Below, one piece after another: positions 46,315 through 56,100 of a stretch of 64,000 bases of DNA; the first letter of the stretch is position 1, and each line of letters opens with the position of its first letter. The DNA comes from Brevundimonas naejangsanensis DSM 23858 (GTDB lineage: Bacteria > Pseudomonadota > Alphaproteobacteria > Caulobacterales > Caulobacteraceae). The DNA lies in the NCBI RefSeq assembly GCF_000421705.1, contig NZ_ATXN01000006.1:1-64000 (forward strand), given 5' to 3'. A model generated the notes under the pieces. The model was not told the DNA's origin, made no database searches, and saw only the letters and a list, made by a program, of their open reading frames with translations. A program made the position numbers and the translations under genes.

Positions 46315-46344
46315 AAGAAAAAGGGCGGCTCCGAAAAGCCGCCC
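46315..46344 (-). terminator. Rho-independent terminator of the TonB-dependent receptor gene
   Basis: GGGCGGCT (46323-46330) pairs with AGCCGCCC (46337-46344); on the minus strand it runs into TTTTTCTT. It is 26 bases past the receptor stop, so receptor transcription should not enter ftsZ. Confidence 0.87.
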
Positions 46345-46369
46345 CTCGTCTTGGTTGCTCAGCCTAGTC

Positions 46370-49300
46370 TTACCACGGACGGTAGTTCAGGCCGATGTTA
46401 AAGCGACGACCATAGGGGTCGAAGTTCGAGTAGATCGTGTTGCCAAGCCACGGAGCCTGCTCGGCGTCGAAGATATTGGTCACGCCAGCGCGCACGCTGA
46501 GATTGTCGCGCACGTTCCAGCGAACCAGCAGGTCGTTACGGACGAAATCACCCGTCCGCAGATACTCTACCGGACGAGCATCCATGTTGCTGATGAAGTC
46601 GCGGTACTTGGTGATGTGCTGCGACGATTGCCAGTCGGCAGTCCAGGTCACGCGCCACGTTTCATTCGGCGACCAGCTGAGGGCCGAGGTGAAGCGAACC
46701 CGCGGGTACGAACCGCCAGTGACCGCATAACCAGCGTACGAGGTGACATCGCCGGGGTCATTAACATTGTTGTAGTTGTCCTGCTGGATCAACCAGCTGC
46801 CGTTGATGCGGTAGTCAAACACCCCCCAGTTCCGGCTCAGGAACTCCTCGGTGTAAACTCGGTAGTTAGCGCCGAAATCCAGGCCCCGAACTTCGCGCTT
46901 GGCGTAGTTCAACGGCCGTTGGATGAAGGCGCCAATCGGATCCGTCGACGGCGCGCCGATCTTGAAGGCTTCCGAACGCTCTTGAGCGTTGGTGGGATTT
47001 TCGAACGCCGCATTCTTACGGAAGATGTCCGCGCAAGCGAGCTCATTCAGGCTCGGCCCCTTGACGCAGTTCTCAGCGACTGTCGCAGCCGAGACGGAAG
47101 CGATGACGTCGTCGATACGGATCTCATAGTAATCGAGCACCATGCTGAAGTTCGGAATGAACCGCGGCTTGAGCACGACCGAGAAGGTGAACGATTCCGA
47201 TTCTTCCGGCCGCAGATTCACGCTGCCGCCGTTCTGCCCGGAAATCCCGGAAGAGTAGAGCGGGCGGTAGTCATCCTCGGTGGACGCCGTGTCGCCGGCA
47301 AAGTCATACGACAGGCCCATCTGAGCGGCCAGAGCCGTACAGTTCTTGATACGATTGGCCTTCTCTTCGGCCGGGATCGAACCGTTGATCTGACGCGTAT
47401 CGCAAGGGTCGACGACGCTGTTCCAGAACGTCTCGCTCAGAGGACGGAAGTTCTCCGAAAGCGTCGGCACCCGAATAGACGTGTTCAGGCTCGTCTTGAA
47501 CGCGATGTCCGGGATCGGCCGATAGACGAGGTTAACCCCGTACACCTCTTGCCCGCCGACCGTGGTGTAATCGGAGTAGCGGTAGGTGCCGCTCAGTTCT
47601 GCATATTCGCCCAGCATGCTGTCGCGGAACAGCGGAACGGACAGTTCGGCAAAACCTTCAGTGGTCTCATACGAGGCTGGCAGGAAATCCGCGCCGGTGT
47701 TCAGCTGAAGACGACGGTTGCCCGTGTCGGACGACCGGCCAATCGCTTCAGTATACTCTTTGCGATATTCCGCGCCCAACGCGACGCCGATAGCGCCCGC
47801 CCCCCAGAAGTCCCAGAGTTGGCCAGACACGACGGCAACGGCGTCGTGCTGTTCGTTGCGTTCACGGACGTTAATCGCCGCGTCGATGTAGGCTAGGCCC
47901 TCAGCGCTCTGGTTGCCCGCGCCGAAGACGTTCAGCGGCGTGCACTCATCGATGGCCGCGCGACCTTCTGCGCTGCCGCCGACCGTGCCGCCACGAATGG
48001 GGTCCGGAAGCGCGACGCCTTGGGCGTCCAGCAGTTTGGCACGGCAGACAATCGCGCCAGGGGCTCCGAGCACGCCGGCCGTATCGAAGACGGAATCGGC
48101 TGCAAAGTGTAGCCGCTCAACATCGACGCCGCGCTCCGTGTTGATGTTGTCCATGCTCCCGTAGGTGTAGGACAAATCCCAGCCGAAGTTTTTGACGAAG
48201 CCCACCTGGTCGTAATCGCCTTTGAGGGCCACAACATAGCGTTGCAACTCGCGATTGTTGGTTTGCGTGCGATCGGGGCCAAAGATGACGTGGCGAGCCC
48301 AAGGCGCCGGCGTCGGCGCAAGGGCGGCGCCCGGCTCCGTGAGCGTCGGTGCGCCGTAGTTGGTCACCGTGTTGGCGGCGATAGCGGCCTTGAGGTTGGC
48401 CGGGATAAAGGCGTTGTCCGACCAGCGCATGATCGCGTTGTTGCCCGAAATAGCCACCTGACGCGTGTCCGGGATAGCGCTGTCGCTCAGATACCAGTCG
48501 AAGAAGGACGGCTGGGTGACGAGATAGGTGTCCTCGTTGACGTACTTAGCTTCGACGTAGGCCGTGACGTTGGAAGTCACCTTCAGGTTGGCGCCGACCT
48601 GGAAGCGCTGCGACTCGGAATCCGGCAAGCGCGTGTTGGCCGAGAAGGTCGACGGGTTATCGCCATCGCCGCCGATATTGTAGGGGCGGTTAGCGCCTAC
48701 CGTGCCGACCCGCGAGCCGAAGTTGGCCAGGCGCGCCGTGGTGCCGTCGAACCACCAGGTTTTCGCAGGATCTACGCTGTAGCAGGCTGCCGCATTGTAA
48801 GCGCCGCAGTTGGCTTGGGTGACCAGCGGGTTATTGCTGGCCGTCGGCTGCTGGGCATTCGCCAGCGTGGTTTGGCCCCACCGCGGCCGGTCCAGACGAC
48901 GCACGCCCGTGAAGAGCAGGTTGTCATAGACGCCGTCGGCGTTCGGACCGATCGCGGGGCTGGTGGGATCGGCGTCAGTCCCCAGGACAACCGGCGCACG
49001 GCGCAGCCAGTCCATGTCGAGGCTGTCGACCGGATCCATGGCCTCATACTCGCCGAATGCGTACACATTCAGACGGTCGTCGAAGAAATTCCTACCAACC
49101 AAGGCCGAAAAGCGCTTGGACGCCTGACCGTCTTCGTTGATCCAGGCGTAGTTGGCGTCCATCTCGACGCCTTCGAAATCCTTCCTAAGAGTGAAGTTGA
49201 GAACGCCGGACACGGCATCAGCGCCGTAAACCGACGAAGCGCCGCCGGTGACGATCTCAATGTTCTCGATCAGAAGGCGAGGAATCGTGTCGACATCAAC

Positions 49301-49702
49301 CGCCAAGGTGGCTCCTTGCGAGCCGACGTGACGACGGCCGTCGACAAGCGTCAGCGTGCGCCCAGCGCCCAACGCCCGAAGGTTCGCCAGCGCCAACCCG
49401 CCGCCATTCAGGAAACCCGTGGTGTCGGACGGAATCTGCGAGTTCGACAACGCCGGGATGCTGGCCAGGTAGTCCACCACCGTGGCCGCGCCCGTCTCCA
49501 GCAGCGCTTCGCGCTGGACTTGGATCAGCGGCGTCGGAGACGTGGTGGGATCGCGGCGAATACGCGAGCCCGTGACGACAATCTCTTCGACCTGGGACAC
49601 CTGCTCCTCAGGCTGCGTCGACTGCGCCAGCGCCGGCGCCGAGATCGCCATGACGCCAGCGAGCACCGTCGTCCCAAAAAGATAACTGCGGTTCATTTTC
49701 AT
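46370..49702 (-). CDS. TonB-dependent outer-membrane receptor
   Basis: A 1110-residue outer-membrane protein with a signal peptide (about 1-27, APALAQ). EEIVVTGSRIRRDPTT starts the plug domain, and RNLRALGAGRTLTLVDGRR-like text follows (ALANLRALGAGRTLTLVDGR). TonB-dependent beta-barrels import siderophores, vitamin B12, or oligosaccharides; the substrate is not clear. ENIEIVTGGASSVYGADAVS and VLNFTLRKDFEG are family motifs. The protein ends in an aromatic Trp, as outer-membrane barrels do. Codon use looks less GC-biased than the neighbours, by eye. It lies between ftsA and ftsZ, with its own terminator. Confidence 0.93.
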   Translation of the reverse strand: MKMNRSYLFGTTVLAGVMAISAPALAQSTQPEEQVSQVEEIVVTGSRIRRDPTTSPTPLIQVQREALLETGAATVVDYLASIPALSNSQIPSDTTGFLNGGGLALANLRALGAGRTLTLVDGRRHVGSQGATLAVDVDTIPRLLIENIEIVTGGASSVYGADAVSGVLNFTLRKDFEGVEMDANYAWINEDGQASKRFSALVGRNFFDDRLNVYAFGEYEAMDPVDSLDMDWLRRAPVVLGTDADPTSPAIGPNADGVYDNLLFTGVRRLDRPRWGQTTLANAQQPTASNNPLVTQANCGAYNAAACYSVDPAKTWWFDGTTARLANFGSRVGTVGANRPYNIGGDGDNPSTFSANTRLPDSESQRFQVGANLKVTSNVTAYVEAKYVNEDTYLVTQPSFFDWYLSDSAIPDTRQVAISGNNAIMRWSDNAFIPANLKAAIAANTVTNYGAPTLTEPGAALAPTPAPWARHVIFGPDRTQTNNRELQRYVVALKGDYDQVGFVKNFGWDLSYTYGSMDNINTERGVDVERLHFAADSVFDTAGVLGAPGAIVCRAKLLDAQGVALPDPIRGGTVGGSAEGRAAIDECTPLNVFGAGNQSAEGLAYIDAAINVRERNEQHDAVAVVSGQLWDFWGAGAIGVALGAEYRKEYTEAIGRSSDTGNRRLQLNTGADFLPASYETTEGFAELSVPLFRDSMLGEYAELSGTYRYSDYTTVGGQEVYGVNLVYRPIPDIAFKTSLNTSIRVPTLSENFRPLSETFWNSVVDPCDTRQINGSIPAEEKANRIKNCTALAAQMGLSYDFAGDTASTEDDYRPLYSSGISGQNGGSVNLRPEESESFTFSVVLKPRFIPNFSMVLDYYEIRIDDVIASVSAATVAENCVKGPSLNELACADIFRKNAAFENPTNAQERSEAFKIGAPSTDPIGAFIQRPLNYAKREVRGLDFGANYRVYTEEFLSRNWGVFDYRINGSWLIQQDNYNNVNDPGDVTSYAGYAVTGGSYPRVRFTSALSWSPNETWRVTWTADWQSSQHITKYRDFISNMDARPVEYLRTGDFVRNDLLVRWNVRDNLSVRAGVTNIFDAEQAPWLGNTIYSNFDPYGRRFNIGLNYRPW

Positions 49703-50061
49703 TGGATGTGCCCCAACTGTTAAACTCAAAGCGCCCAGGGAATTGAAGGACCCTTGTTAGCTTGGGTCTAACCAATAGCGGCCGGCAAGCAAGCTTTGTG
49801 TCGTGAATGGGGCCAATAAACGTCGTTCGTGTAACAATACGGCCACAACCTTGCCTCAGTTAGGTCCTGAACAAGGCGAATAGAACGAGGGTCGGTGAAT
49901 TATAATTTTCGAAATTGCGGGAGGCGCGCATGAACAGATTCGCGCCTGCATGACAGCAAGCGCGGGACTCCGGCTCGTGTTAATTCCGTATCTACGGACA
50001 TATGACAGGCCCGCCGCCCGAAGCACCGGAGTTGCATAAGCCCCGCTGCGGAGTGCAACGC
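49703..50061. other. Intergenic region upstream of the receptor gene
   Basis: This 359-base gap between ftsA and the TonB-dependent receptor is AT-richer than its surroundings, especially 49890-49915. It probably holds the receptor promoter. A weak GTTGCA/TGCAAC dyad (50032-50060) lies just past the ftsA stop. No gene or known riboswitch was recognised. Confidence 0.5.
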
Positions 50062-51387
50062 TTACAAATTATCCCGCAGCCACCCGGCCGCGCGGGCCAC
50101 CATTCCCCCGCGATGCACCTTGGGCGCGTCGGCGGCGGTGATCTGGCGGGACATCAGTTTGCGAGCTGAGACCGCCTCGCGCGGGCCATAGGCGGCGCGA
50201 AGCAGGACGCCGGCGGCTGAGCAGAAGGCCGGGCCGGCGGCGGCGTCGGCCAGGTGGGGCGCGCGTTGCGGGCGGCCCAGGCGCACCGGGCGGTCAAAGA
50301 CGCGCACGGCCAGTTCGCGGACGCCGTTCAGTTGACTGGCGCCGCCGGTCAGGACGAGGCCAGCGCCGGGCTCCAGGCCCATGCCGGCGTGCTTCAGCCG
50401 GTCGCGCAGCAGTTCCAGCGTCTCTTCGACGCGCGGAGCGATGACGGTCTTGAGCATGGCGCGCGGGACGATGACCGGGCCGGCCGAGGCGTCCTCGCCG
50501 CGCGGCGGGGCCTCCAGCATTTCGCGGTCTTCATTGGCCGACGCCATGGCCGAGCCGTGCAGGGTTTTCAGCCGTTCGGCGCCGACGCGCGAGGTCGACA
50601 GGCCGCGCGCGATGTCGGCGGTCACATGGTCGCCGCCGACGTTCAGGCTTTCAATATGCAGCAGGGAGCGCCCGCCCCAGACCGCCGCCGAGGTCGAGCC
50701 GCCGCCCATGTCGATGCACAGGGCGCCCAGCTCCATCTCATCTTCTTCCAGCGCGGCGAGGGATGAGACGACGGGCGCGGCGGCCACGCCCTGAAGGTCG
50801 AGATGGGCCAGTTCGAGGCAGTGGCTGAGGGCGTTGAACGAGCCCTCGGACATGGAGACGACCAGCAGGTCCAGCCCCAGCGAGCCGCCGCGCATTGAGC
50901 GCGGGTCATGGACGCCGCGCGCCCCGTCCACCGACCAGGCGATGGGCAGGACGTGGATCGGACGTCGGTTCGGCAGGCGAATCTGGGCCAGGGCCATTCC
51001 GATGGCGCGCGCCAGATCGGCGTCGCTGATCGGGTGGGAGCCGAGAGAGACACGCGCCTGCACCCGGTGGCTGGCCATCTGCCCGATGGCCGTGGTGACG
51101 ACGACGCCGGAGACCGGCGCTCCGGCCGCGCGCTCGGCGCGTTCGACGGCGTGGCCGATGGCCTGCGCGGTTTCGTCCATGTTGACGATGGCCCCGCCCT
51201 TGACGCCGCGCGACTGGACGTGGCCGGCCCCGGCGACGCGGATGGTGCGGTCGGCGTGGCGCACGCCGTCGGGCTTCATGATGAAGCAGGCGACCTTGGA
51301 CTGACCGAGATCGAGCGCGGCCACGACCGGCGCGCGCGGCGCGCCCCTGCCCTGTTCCGGCTTCATGTCTCGGCTGCGTCCAACCAT
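50062..51387 (-). CDS. ftsA: Cell division protein FtsA
   Basis: A 441-residue actin-like ATPase that tethers FtsZ to the membrane. VVAALDLGQSKVACFIM is phosphate loop 1, CIDMGGGSTSAAVW is phosphate loop 2, and GLVLTGGASQLNGVRELA is the adenosine loop. The C-terminal RAAGWLRDNL is the amphipathic membrane-targeting helix. AGGA precedes the ATG. It follows ftsQ with a 27-base gap. Confidence 0.96.
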   Translation of the reverse strand: MVGRSRDMKPEQGRGAPRAPVVAALDLGQSKVACFIMKPDGVRHADRTIRVAGAGHVQSRGVKGGAIVNMDETAQAIGHAVERAERAAGAPVSGVVVTTAIGQMASHRVQARVSLGSHPISDADLARAIGMALAQIRLPNRRPIHVLPIAWSVDGARGVHDPRSMRGGSLGLDLLVVSMSEGSFNALSHCLELAHLDLQGVAAAPVVSSLAALEEDEMELGALCIDMGGGSTSAAVWGGRSLLHIESLNVGGDHVTADIARGLSTSRVGAERLKTLHGSAMASANEDREMLEAPPRGEDASAGPVIVPRAMLKTVIAPRVEETLELLRDRLKHAGMGLEPGAGLVLTGGASQLNGVRELAVRVFDRPVRLGRPQRAPHLADAAAGPAFCSAAGVLLRAAYGPREAVSARKLMSRQITAADAPKVHRGGMVARAAGWLRDNL

Positions 51388-51414
51388 GGGGTCGTGTCCT
51401 AAGAGGTCAGAGAG

Positions 51415-52254
51415 TTAAACGGCGCCTTCGGAAGGGCGGACGGCCACTTCTTCGGGCGTGCGAAGGTCGATGCGGGCGAAGCCCAAATCCAGCAGGCGTT
51501 CGCGCTGATCCAGAGCGTCGAGGCGGATGAGGGCGGATTCCTGATCCACGGCTGGCAGCTGAATCAGGGCGCCGTCCTTGAGACGCAGGTCCCAGCGGCG
51601 CTCGTCCACGCGGACGAGGGCGTCGATCTTGGCCATCAGGCGCGGGCGCTGAGCCAACAGGGGCAGGACGTCCGAGGCGGCCTGATCGGCGCCCTTGCCC
51701 ACCACCAGCGGCAGGCGCGGATAACGGCCCGCGTCGGCGCCGGAAATGACCAGTCCCTGCGCGTCGATGACGTGCGCCTTGCCGCCCACCTGCCAGACGG
51801 CGAGACGGTCATGCTCCTTGACGTCGACGATCAGGGTGTCGGGCAGCAGGCGCACAACGCGCGCTTCCTTGACCCAGCCGACCGACTGCACCCGGTCGCG
51901 CACGGCGGCCAGGTCCAGGCTGACGATGGGCTGATCGGCATGGACGCCGACGGCGGCGCGCACGGCGGCGGCGGCCTCGGGCGAGGCGCCGGTCACATGG
52001 ACCTGACGCACCTTCAGACCCATGCCGGTCGTCACGGCGTCAAAGCGTTCGCTGACGGCGGTCGAGATGCGCTCGGCGCGCGCGCCGGTCGCCAGCACGG
52101 CCGCCAGTATGCCGACGCCGACCACCAGGGTCGCCGCCACGACGCGCGGCGACATGTCCAGACGGCCGATCTCGGCCGCGCGGCCGGACGGAGCGCCACG
52201 CGCGCCGCCCTTGCCCGAAGACTGTCGCCGACCGCCGCGCACTACCGCGGGCAT
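51415..52254 (-). CDS. ftsQ: Cell division protein FtsQ
   Basis: A 279-residue bitopic protein of the divisome. One transmembrane helix (about residues 40-58) is followed by the POTRA domain (VRQVHVTGASPEAAAAVRAA) and the FtsQ beta domain (VGWVKEARVVRLLPDTLIVD). It connects FtsB/FtsL to the ring. ATG at 52254 has GGAGGA upstream and overlaps the ddlB end by 13 bases. Confidence 0.93.
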   Translation of the reverse strand: MPAVVRGGRRQSSGKGGARGAPSGRAAEIGRLDMSPRVVAATLVVGVGILAAVLATGARAERISTAVSERFDAVTTGMGLKVRQVHVTGASPEAAAAVRAAVGVHADQPIVSLDLAAVRDRVQSVGWVKEARVVRLLPDTLIVDVKEHDRLAVWQVGGKAHVIDAQGLVISGADAGRYPRLPLVVGKGADQAASDVLPLLAQRPRLMAKIDALVRVDERRWDLRLKDGALIQLPAVDQESALIRLDALDQRERLLDLGFARIDLRTPEEVAVRPSEGAV

Positions 52255-53180
52255 GAGGCGTCCTCCACCATCCAACGTACCAGTTCGCGATAATCCATAC
52301 CGACAAAGGCCGCCTGCTCGGGAACGAGCGAGGTCGGGGTCATGCCGGGCTGGGTGTTCACCTCCAACAGAACGAGAACGTCGTTAACATCGTCATAACG
52401 GAAGTCGGCTCTGGAAACGCCTCGGCAACCCATGGCCGCGTGGGCCAGCTCGGCCTGACGTAAAGCCTTGTCAAAAACGTGCGGCGGCAGCTCGGCGGGC
52501 AGGACATGGCGAGAGCCGCCGGGCGCGTATTTGGCCTCGTAGTCGTAAAAGCCCTTGGTCGGGGTGATGTCGGTGATGGTCAGGGCGCGCGGGCCGGTCG
52601 CCTCGCCGATCACGCTGACCGCCAGTTCCTTGCCGGGGATGAAGGGCTCGACCATCACCAGATCGCCATAGGCCCAGTCGTCGGCGCCGACCTCAGCCAC
52701 CGGACGGTTGGCGCCTTCACGCACCAGGAAGACGCCGACGGACGAGCCTTCGGCGTTCGGCTTGACCACATACGGCGGGTCAATGACGTGACGCGACGCC
52801 ACCTCATGCCGGTCGAACAGGCCGCCGCCGGGCACGATGACGCCCGCCGCGTGCAGAACGGCCTTGGACTTGTCCTTGTCCATCGCCAGGGCGGAGGCCA
52901 GGACGCCGGAATGGGTATAGGGCAGCCTCAGCGTCTCGAGGATGCCCTGGACGCAGCCGTCCTCGCCCCATTTGCCGTGCAGGGCGTTGAAGACGACGTC
53001 CGGTTTCAACGCCGTCAGCACCTGGGCCAGATCGCGCCCGGCGTCGACGCGCGTGACCTTGGCCGCCTGCCCTTCCAGAGCATCCGCGCAGCCGCGCCCC
53101 GAGGACAGCGAGACCTCGCGTTCCGACGACAGGCCACCCATCAGGACGGCGACATGGAGGGTGTTCAGGGGCGCACGCAT
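52242..53180 (-). CDS. ddlB: D-alanine--D-alanine ligase
   Basis: A 312-residue ATP-grasp enzyme that makes the D-Ala-D-Ala dipeptide for peptidoglycan. VLMGGLSSEREVSLSSGRGC is the N-terminal signature, NALHGKWGEDGCVQGILE the second, and VLLEVNTQPGMTPTSLVPEQ the C-terminal Mg/ATP one. It overlaps ftsQ. A large palindromic element separates it from murB. Confidence 0.96.
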   Translation of the reverse strand: MRAPLNTLHVAVLMGGLSSEREVSLSSGRGCADALEGQAAKVTRVDAGRDLAQVLTALKPDVVFNALHGKWGEDGCVQGILETLRLPYTHSGVLASALAMDKDKSKAVLHAAGVIVPGGGLFDRHEVASRHVIDPPYVVKPNAEGSSVGVFLVREGANRPVAEVGADDWAYGDLVMVEPFIPGKELAVSVIGEATGPRALTITDITPTKGFYDYEAKYAPGGSRHVLPAELPPHVFDKALRQAELAHAAMGCRGVSRADFRYDDVNDVLVLLEVNTQPGMTPTSLVPEQAAFVGMDYRELVRWMVEDASCPR

Positions 53181-53275
53181 GGCAACATCCGAAGACTAGC
53201 CCACCCCTATGCCCTGAATACGGTTAACCGGTTGGAAACGATACGGGGTCGTGGAAGGAAATTCGTCACCATTTC

Positions 53276-53445
53276 CCTTCTCCCCTTGTGGGAGAAGGTG
53301 GCAGGCGGAGCCTGACGGATGAGGGGTGACTGCGTGGCGGCGTGAAGGTTGGGCTGCAAGGTCGCCCCATCATTGTCCAAGCACGACGCCGACACCCCTC
53401 ATCCGAGCGCCTTCGGCGCCCACCTTCTCCCACAAGGGGAGAAGG
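53276..53445. repeat. Palindromic intergenic repeat element, copy 2
   Basis: Two 53-base arms (53276-53328 and 53393-53445) lie in inverted orientation around a 64-base spacer. In each arm the outer 26 bases and inner 13 bases are identical to the other, while the middle 14 bases differ, yet each middle is itself a mini-palindrome (CAGGC-GGA-GCCTG versus GCGCC-GAA-GGCGC). It abuts the murB stop codon. The layout matches the element at 10091-10280, which suggests a dispersed REP/MITE-like family with structure under selection. Confidence 0.8.
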
Positions 53446-53446
53446 A

Positions 53447-54358
53447 TTACGGACGCCCGATCCGACGGATTTCCCAGTTCAACTGCACGCCCGTCTTTTC
53501 CAGCACATCGGCGCGGACGGCTTCGCCCAACCCCTCGATGTCGGCGGCGGTCGCCTCACCAGGGTTGATCATGAAGTTGGAATGAAGCTCGCTGAACTTG
53601 GCGCCGCCTCCGGTGACGGCGTGCAGCTTGCCGCGCCAGCCCGCGTCGTCGACCAGCTTCCATGAGGAATGGCCGTCCGGGTTCTTGAAGGTCGAGCCGC
53701 CGGTCTTTTCGCGGATCGGCTGGGTCTTCTCGCGACGCTCGGTGATCTCGCTGATGCGGGCGGCGACGGCCTCGGGCGCGTCGGGCGTGCCGCGCCAGGT
53801 CGCCTCGATCCAGATGATGTCGGCCGGGGCGTTGGAGTGCCGGTAGGTGTAGCCGAAGTCGACCAGGGCCAGCTCGACCCGCTCGCCCCTGCGGTTCAGG
53901 CCCCAGGCGGACACCAGCACGTCCTTCGTCTCCGCGCCGTAGCAGCCCGCGTTCATCGTCAGGGCGCCGCCGATGGAGCCGGGGATGCCCGCATAGAACT
54001 CCAGCCCGGCGATGCCCGCCTTGGCCGAGGCGCGCGCCACCATGCTGTCCAGCGCGCCCGCGCCCGCCGTGACGGTGTCGCCCTCGGTCGTCACCTGCCC
54101 CCAGGCGCGGCCCACCAGCCGGATCACCACGCCCTCGACCCCGCCGTCGCGCACGATCAGGTTGGAGCCGACGCCGATCGCCGTCACCGCCACGTCCTCG
54201 GGCAGGGCCTTCAGAAAGTCGGCCAGATCTTCGGCGTCCGCCGGAATGAACAAGGCGTCGGCCGCGCCGCCGACACGGAACCAAGTGTAAGGCCCCAGCG
54301 GCTCGTTCAGCAGCAGCTTGCCGCGCACGGCGGGGAGATTATCGCGCCAAGGCATCAT
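53447..54358 (-). CDS. murB: UDP-N-acetylenolpyruvoylglucosamine reductase
   Basis: A 303-residue FAD enzyme that reduces UDP-GlcNAc-enolpyruvate to UDP-MurNAc. [20 protein letters not shown] begins the FAD domain; [20 protein letters not shown] and [20 protein letters not shown] are the nucleotide-binding signatures; [20 protein letters not shown] has the catalytic Ser of type I/II MurB. ATG at 54358 or 54355; the ribosome site overlaps the edge of a palindromic repeat. Confidence 0.95.
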   Translation of the reverse strand: MMPWRDNLPAVRGKLLLNEPLGPYTWFRVGGAADALFIPADAEDLADFLKALPEDVAVTAIGVGSNLIVRDGGVEGVVIRLVGRAWGQVTTEGDTVTAGAGALDSMVARASAKAGIAGLEFYAGIPGSIGGALTMNAGCYGAETKDVLVSAWGLNRRGERVELALVDFGYTYRHSNAPADIIWIEATWRGTPDAPEAVAARISEITERREKTQPIREKTGGSTFKNPDGHSSWKLVDDAGWRGKLHAVTGGGAKFSELHSNFMINPGEATAADIEGLGEAVRADVLEKTGVQLNWEIRRIGRP

Positions 54359-54363
54359 TATTT

Positions 54364-54495
54364 CCGCTCATCCCCGCGGAGGCGGGGACCCAGTAAGAGC
54401 TACTGCGATGCCCGCTCATGACAACCCGCGCAAGACCCCGAGCGTCGCAGCCTGAAGCCAAAGCACTGGGTCCCCGCCTCCGCGGGGATGAGCGG
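54364..54495. repeat. 31-base perfect inverted repeat (REP-like)
   Basis: Arms 54364-54394 and 54465-54495 are perfect inverted complements (31 bases) enclosing a 70-base spacer. Each arm contains its own smaller palindrome (CCCCGC-GGAG-GCGGGG). It differs in sequence from the family at 10091 and 53276. It fills almost all the gap between murB and murC. Confidence 0.8.
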
Positions 54496-54508
54496 GTGGT
54501 GGGAAGGC

Positions 54509-55954
54509 TCAGCCCAGCGCCTCCAGCTGCGCCGGCAGGGCGTAGGCCCAACTGGTGATGTCGCCCGCGCCCAGCAGGACGACCAGATCGCCCGGCTTCG
54601 CCTCTTCGCGGATGACGCGCGGCAGGGCGGCGGCGTTCTCCAGCGCGGCGACGTGGCGGTGGCCGTAGCGGCGGACGCCCTCAACCAGGGCGTGCTTGTC
54701 GACGCCCTCGATCGGCTGTTCGCCCGCCGGATAGACATCGGCGACCAGCACGCTGTCCGCGTCCGAGAAACAGGTCGAGAAATCCTGCATCAGATCGCGC
54801 AGGCGGGTGTAGCGATGCGGCTGGACCACGGCGATGACGCGGCCGGGATTGTCCGCGTTGTGGACCACCTGACGTGCGGCCTTCAGCACGGCGGCGATCT
54901 CAACCGGGTGGTGGCCGTAGTCGTCGATGACCCGCACACCATGGGCCACGCCCGTGGTGGTGAAGCGGCGCTTGACCCCGCCGAAACCGGCGAGTCCTGA
55001 GCGGATGGCGTCCTCGTCCACCCCGATCTCGCGCGCCACGGCGATGGCGGCCAGGGCGTTGGAGACATTGTGCCAGCCCGCCATGGGGAGATGCAGGTCC
55101 TCGATGCGCGCAGGCTCTTCCAGAGCATCCATGCCCTGACGCTGGATCACCACGTCGAAGCGCGATCCGTCCGGGTCCATCCGCACATTGTCGGCGCGGA
55201 CCATGGCCTGCGGATTGAGGCCGTAGGTGACCAGACGGCGATTGTCGATCTGGGCCGCCAGCTTCTGCACCTCAGGGTGATCGAGGCAGACCACGCCGAA
55301 GCCATAGAAGGGAATGTCCTCGATGAAGTCGCAGAATGCCTTCTTCACTGCATCGAAGTCGCCGTAGTGGTCCAGGTGCTCCGGGTCGATGTTGGTGATG
55401 ATCGCGACCGTGCATTTCAGGCGCAGGAAGGAGCCGTCGCTCTCGTCCGCCTCGACCACCATCCAGTCGCCGTCGCCGACCTTGGCGTTGGTGCCATAGG
55501 CGTTGATGATGCCGCCGTTGACCACCGTCGGGTCCAGCGACCCGGCGTCCAGCAGGGCCGCCACCATGGAGGTCGTCGTCGTCTTGCCGTGGGTGCCGCC
55601 GACGCCGATCGAGAACTGCAGCCGCATCAGCTCGGCCAGCATCTCGGCCCGACGGACCAGAGGAATGCGGCGTTCGCGCGCCACCATCAGCTCGGGGTTC
55701 GTCGCCTTGACCGCCGTGGAATAGACCACCGCCGAGACGCCCTCGGTCACATGGGCCGCGTCGTGGCCGATGTAGATGCGGGCGCCCAGCTTCTCCAGAC
55801 GTTCGGTGTTGGCGCTGGCCTTGGCGTCCGAGCCCTGCACCTGATAGCCGATCTTCAGCATGATCTCGGCGATGCCGCTCATGCCGATGCCGCCGATGCC
55901 GACGAAGTGGACGGGCCCAAGGGCGAACGGAACGGGGCGAAGACGACGGATCAT
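54509..55954 (-). CDS. murC: UDP-N-acetylmuramate--L-alanine ligase
   Basis: A 481-residue Mur ligase that adds L-Ala to UDP-MurNAc. [20 protein letters not shown] is the N-terminal nucleotide fold, [20 protein letters not shown] the ATP loop (about 115-134), and [19 protein letters not shown] the C-terminal signature. ATG at 55954 has GAGGCG upstream. First gene of this run within the window; murG, usually upstream, is not seen here. Confidence 0.96.
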   Translation of the reverse strand: MIRRLRPVPFALGPVHFVGIGGIGMSGIAEIMLKIGYQVQGSDAKASANTERLEKLGARIYIGHDAAHVTEGVSAVVYSTAVKATNPELMVARERRIPLVRRAEMLAELMRLQFSIGVGGTHGKTTTTSMVAALLDAGSLDPTVVNGGIINAYGTNAKVGDGDWMVVEADESDGSFLRLKCTVAIITNIDPEHLDHYGDFDAVKKAFCDFIEDIPFYGFGVVCLDHPEVQKLAAQIDNRRLVTYGLNPQAMVRADNVRMDPDGSRFDVVIQRQGMDALEEPARIEDLHLPMAGWHNVSNALAAIAVAREIGVDEDAIRSGLAGFGGVKRRFTTTGVAHGVRVIDDYGHHPVEIAAVLKAARQVVHNADNPGRVIAVVQPHRYTRLRDLMQDFSTCFSDADSVLVADVYPAGEQPIEGVDKHALVEGVRRYGHRHVAALENAAALPRVIREEAKPGDLVVLLGAGDITSWAYALPAQLEALG

Positions 55955-56056
55955 GCACGCCTCATAGCCGCACCGTCGCCGACTGCGAAGACGCCCAGGA
56001 CGCCTGCGCGGCATTATATGTAAAATCGGCTAGACCCGGCACCCAATTGCACAGAC

Positions 56057-56066
56057 CGAACGTTCG
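56057..56066. promoter_or_regulatory. Perfect palindrome upstream of katE
   Basis: CGAACGTTCG is a perfect 10-base palindrome (12 of 14 bases if extended by two) 35 bases before the katE start, in the murC/katE divergent gap. Such sites are often operators for dimeric repressors of the TetR type, but no regulator gene is nearby. Confidence 0.3.
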
Positions 56067-56100
56067 TTGCTCGCCACTGACGGCTAGGAGGAGCGACGCG

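Noticed and set aside
46271..49723. Long plus-strand frames opposite the TonB-dependent receptor
   Set aside because: They mirror the receptor codons and show no domain or ribosome site.
50032..50060. GTTGCA/TGCAAC dyad as an ftsA terminator
   Set aside because: Only 6 pairs with a 17-base loop and no T run, so it is too weak to call.
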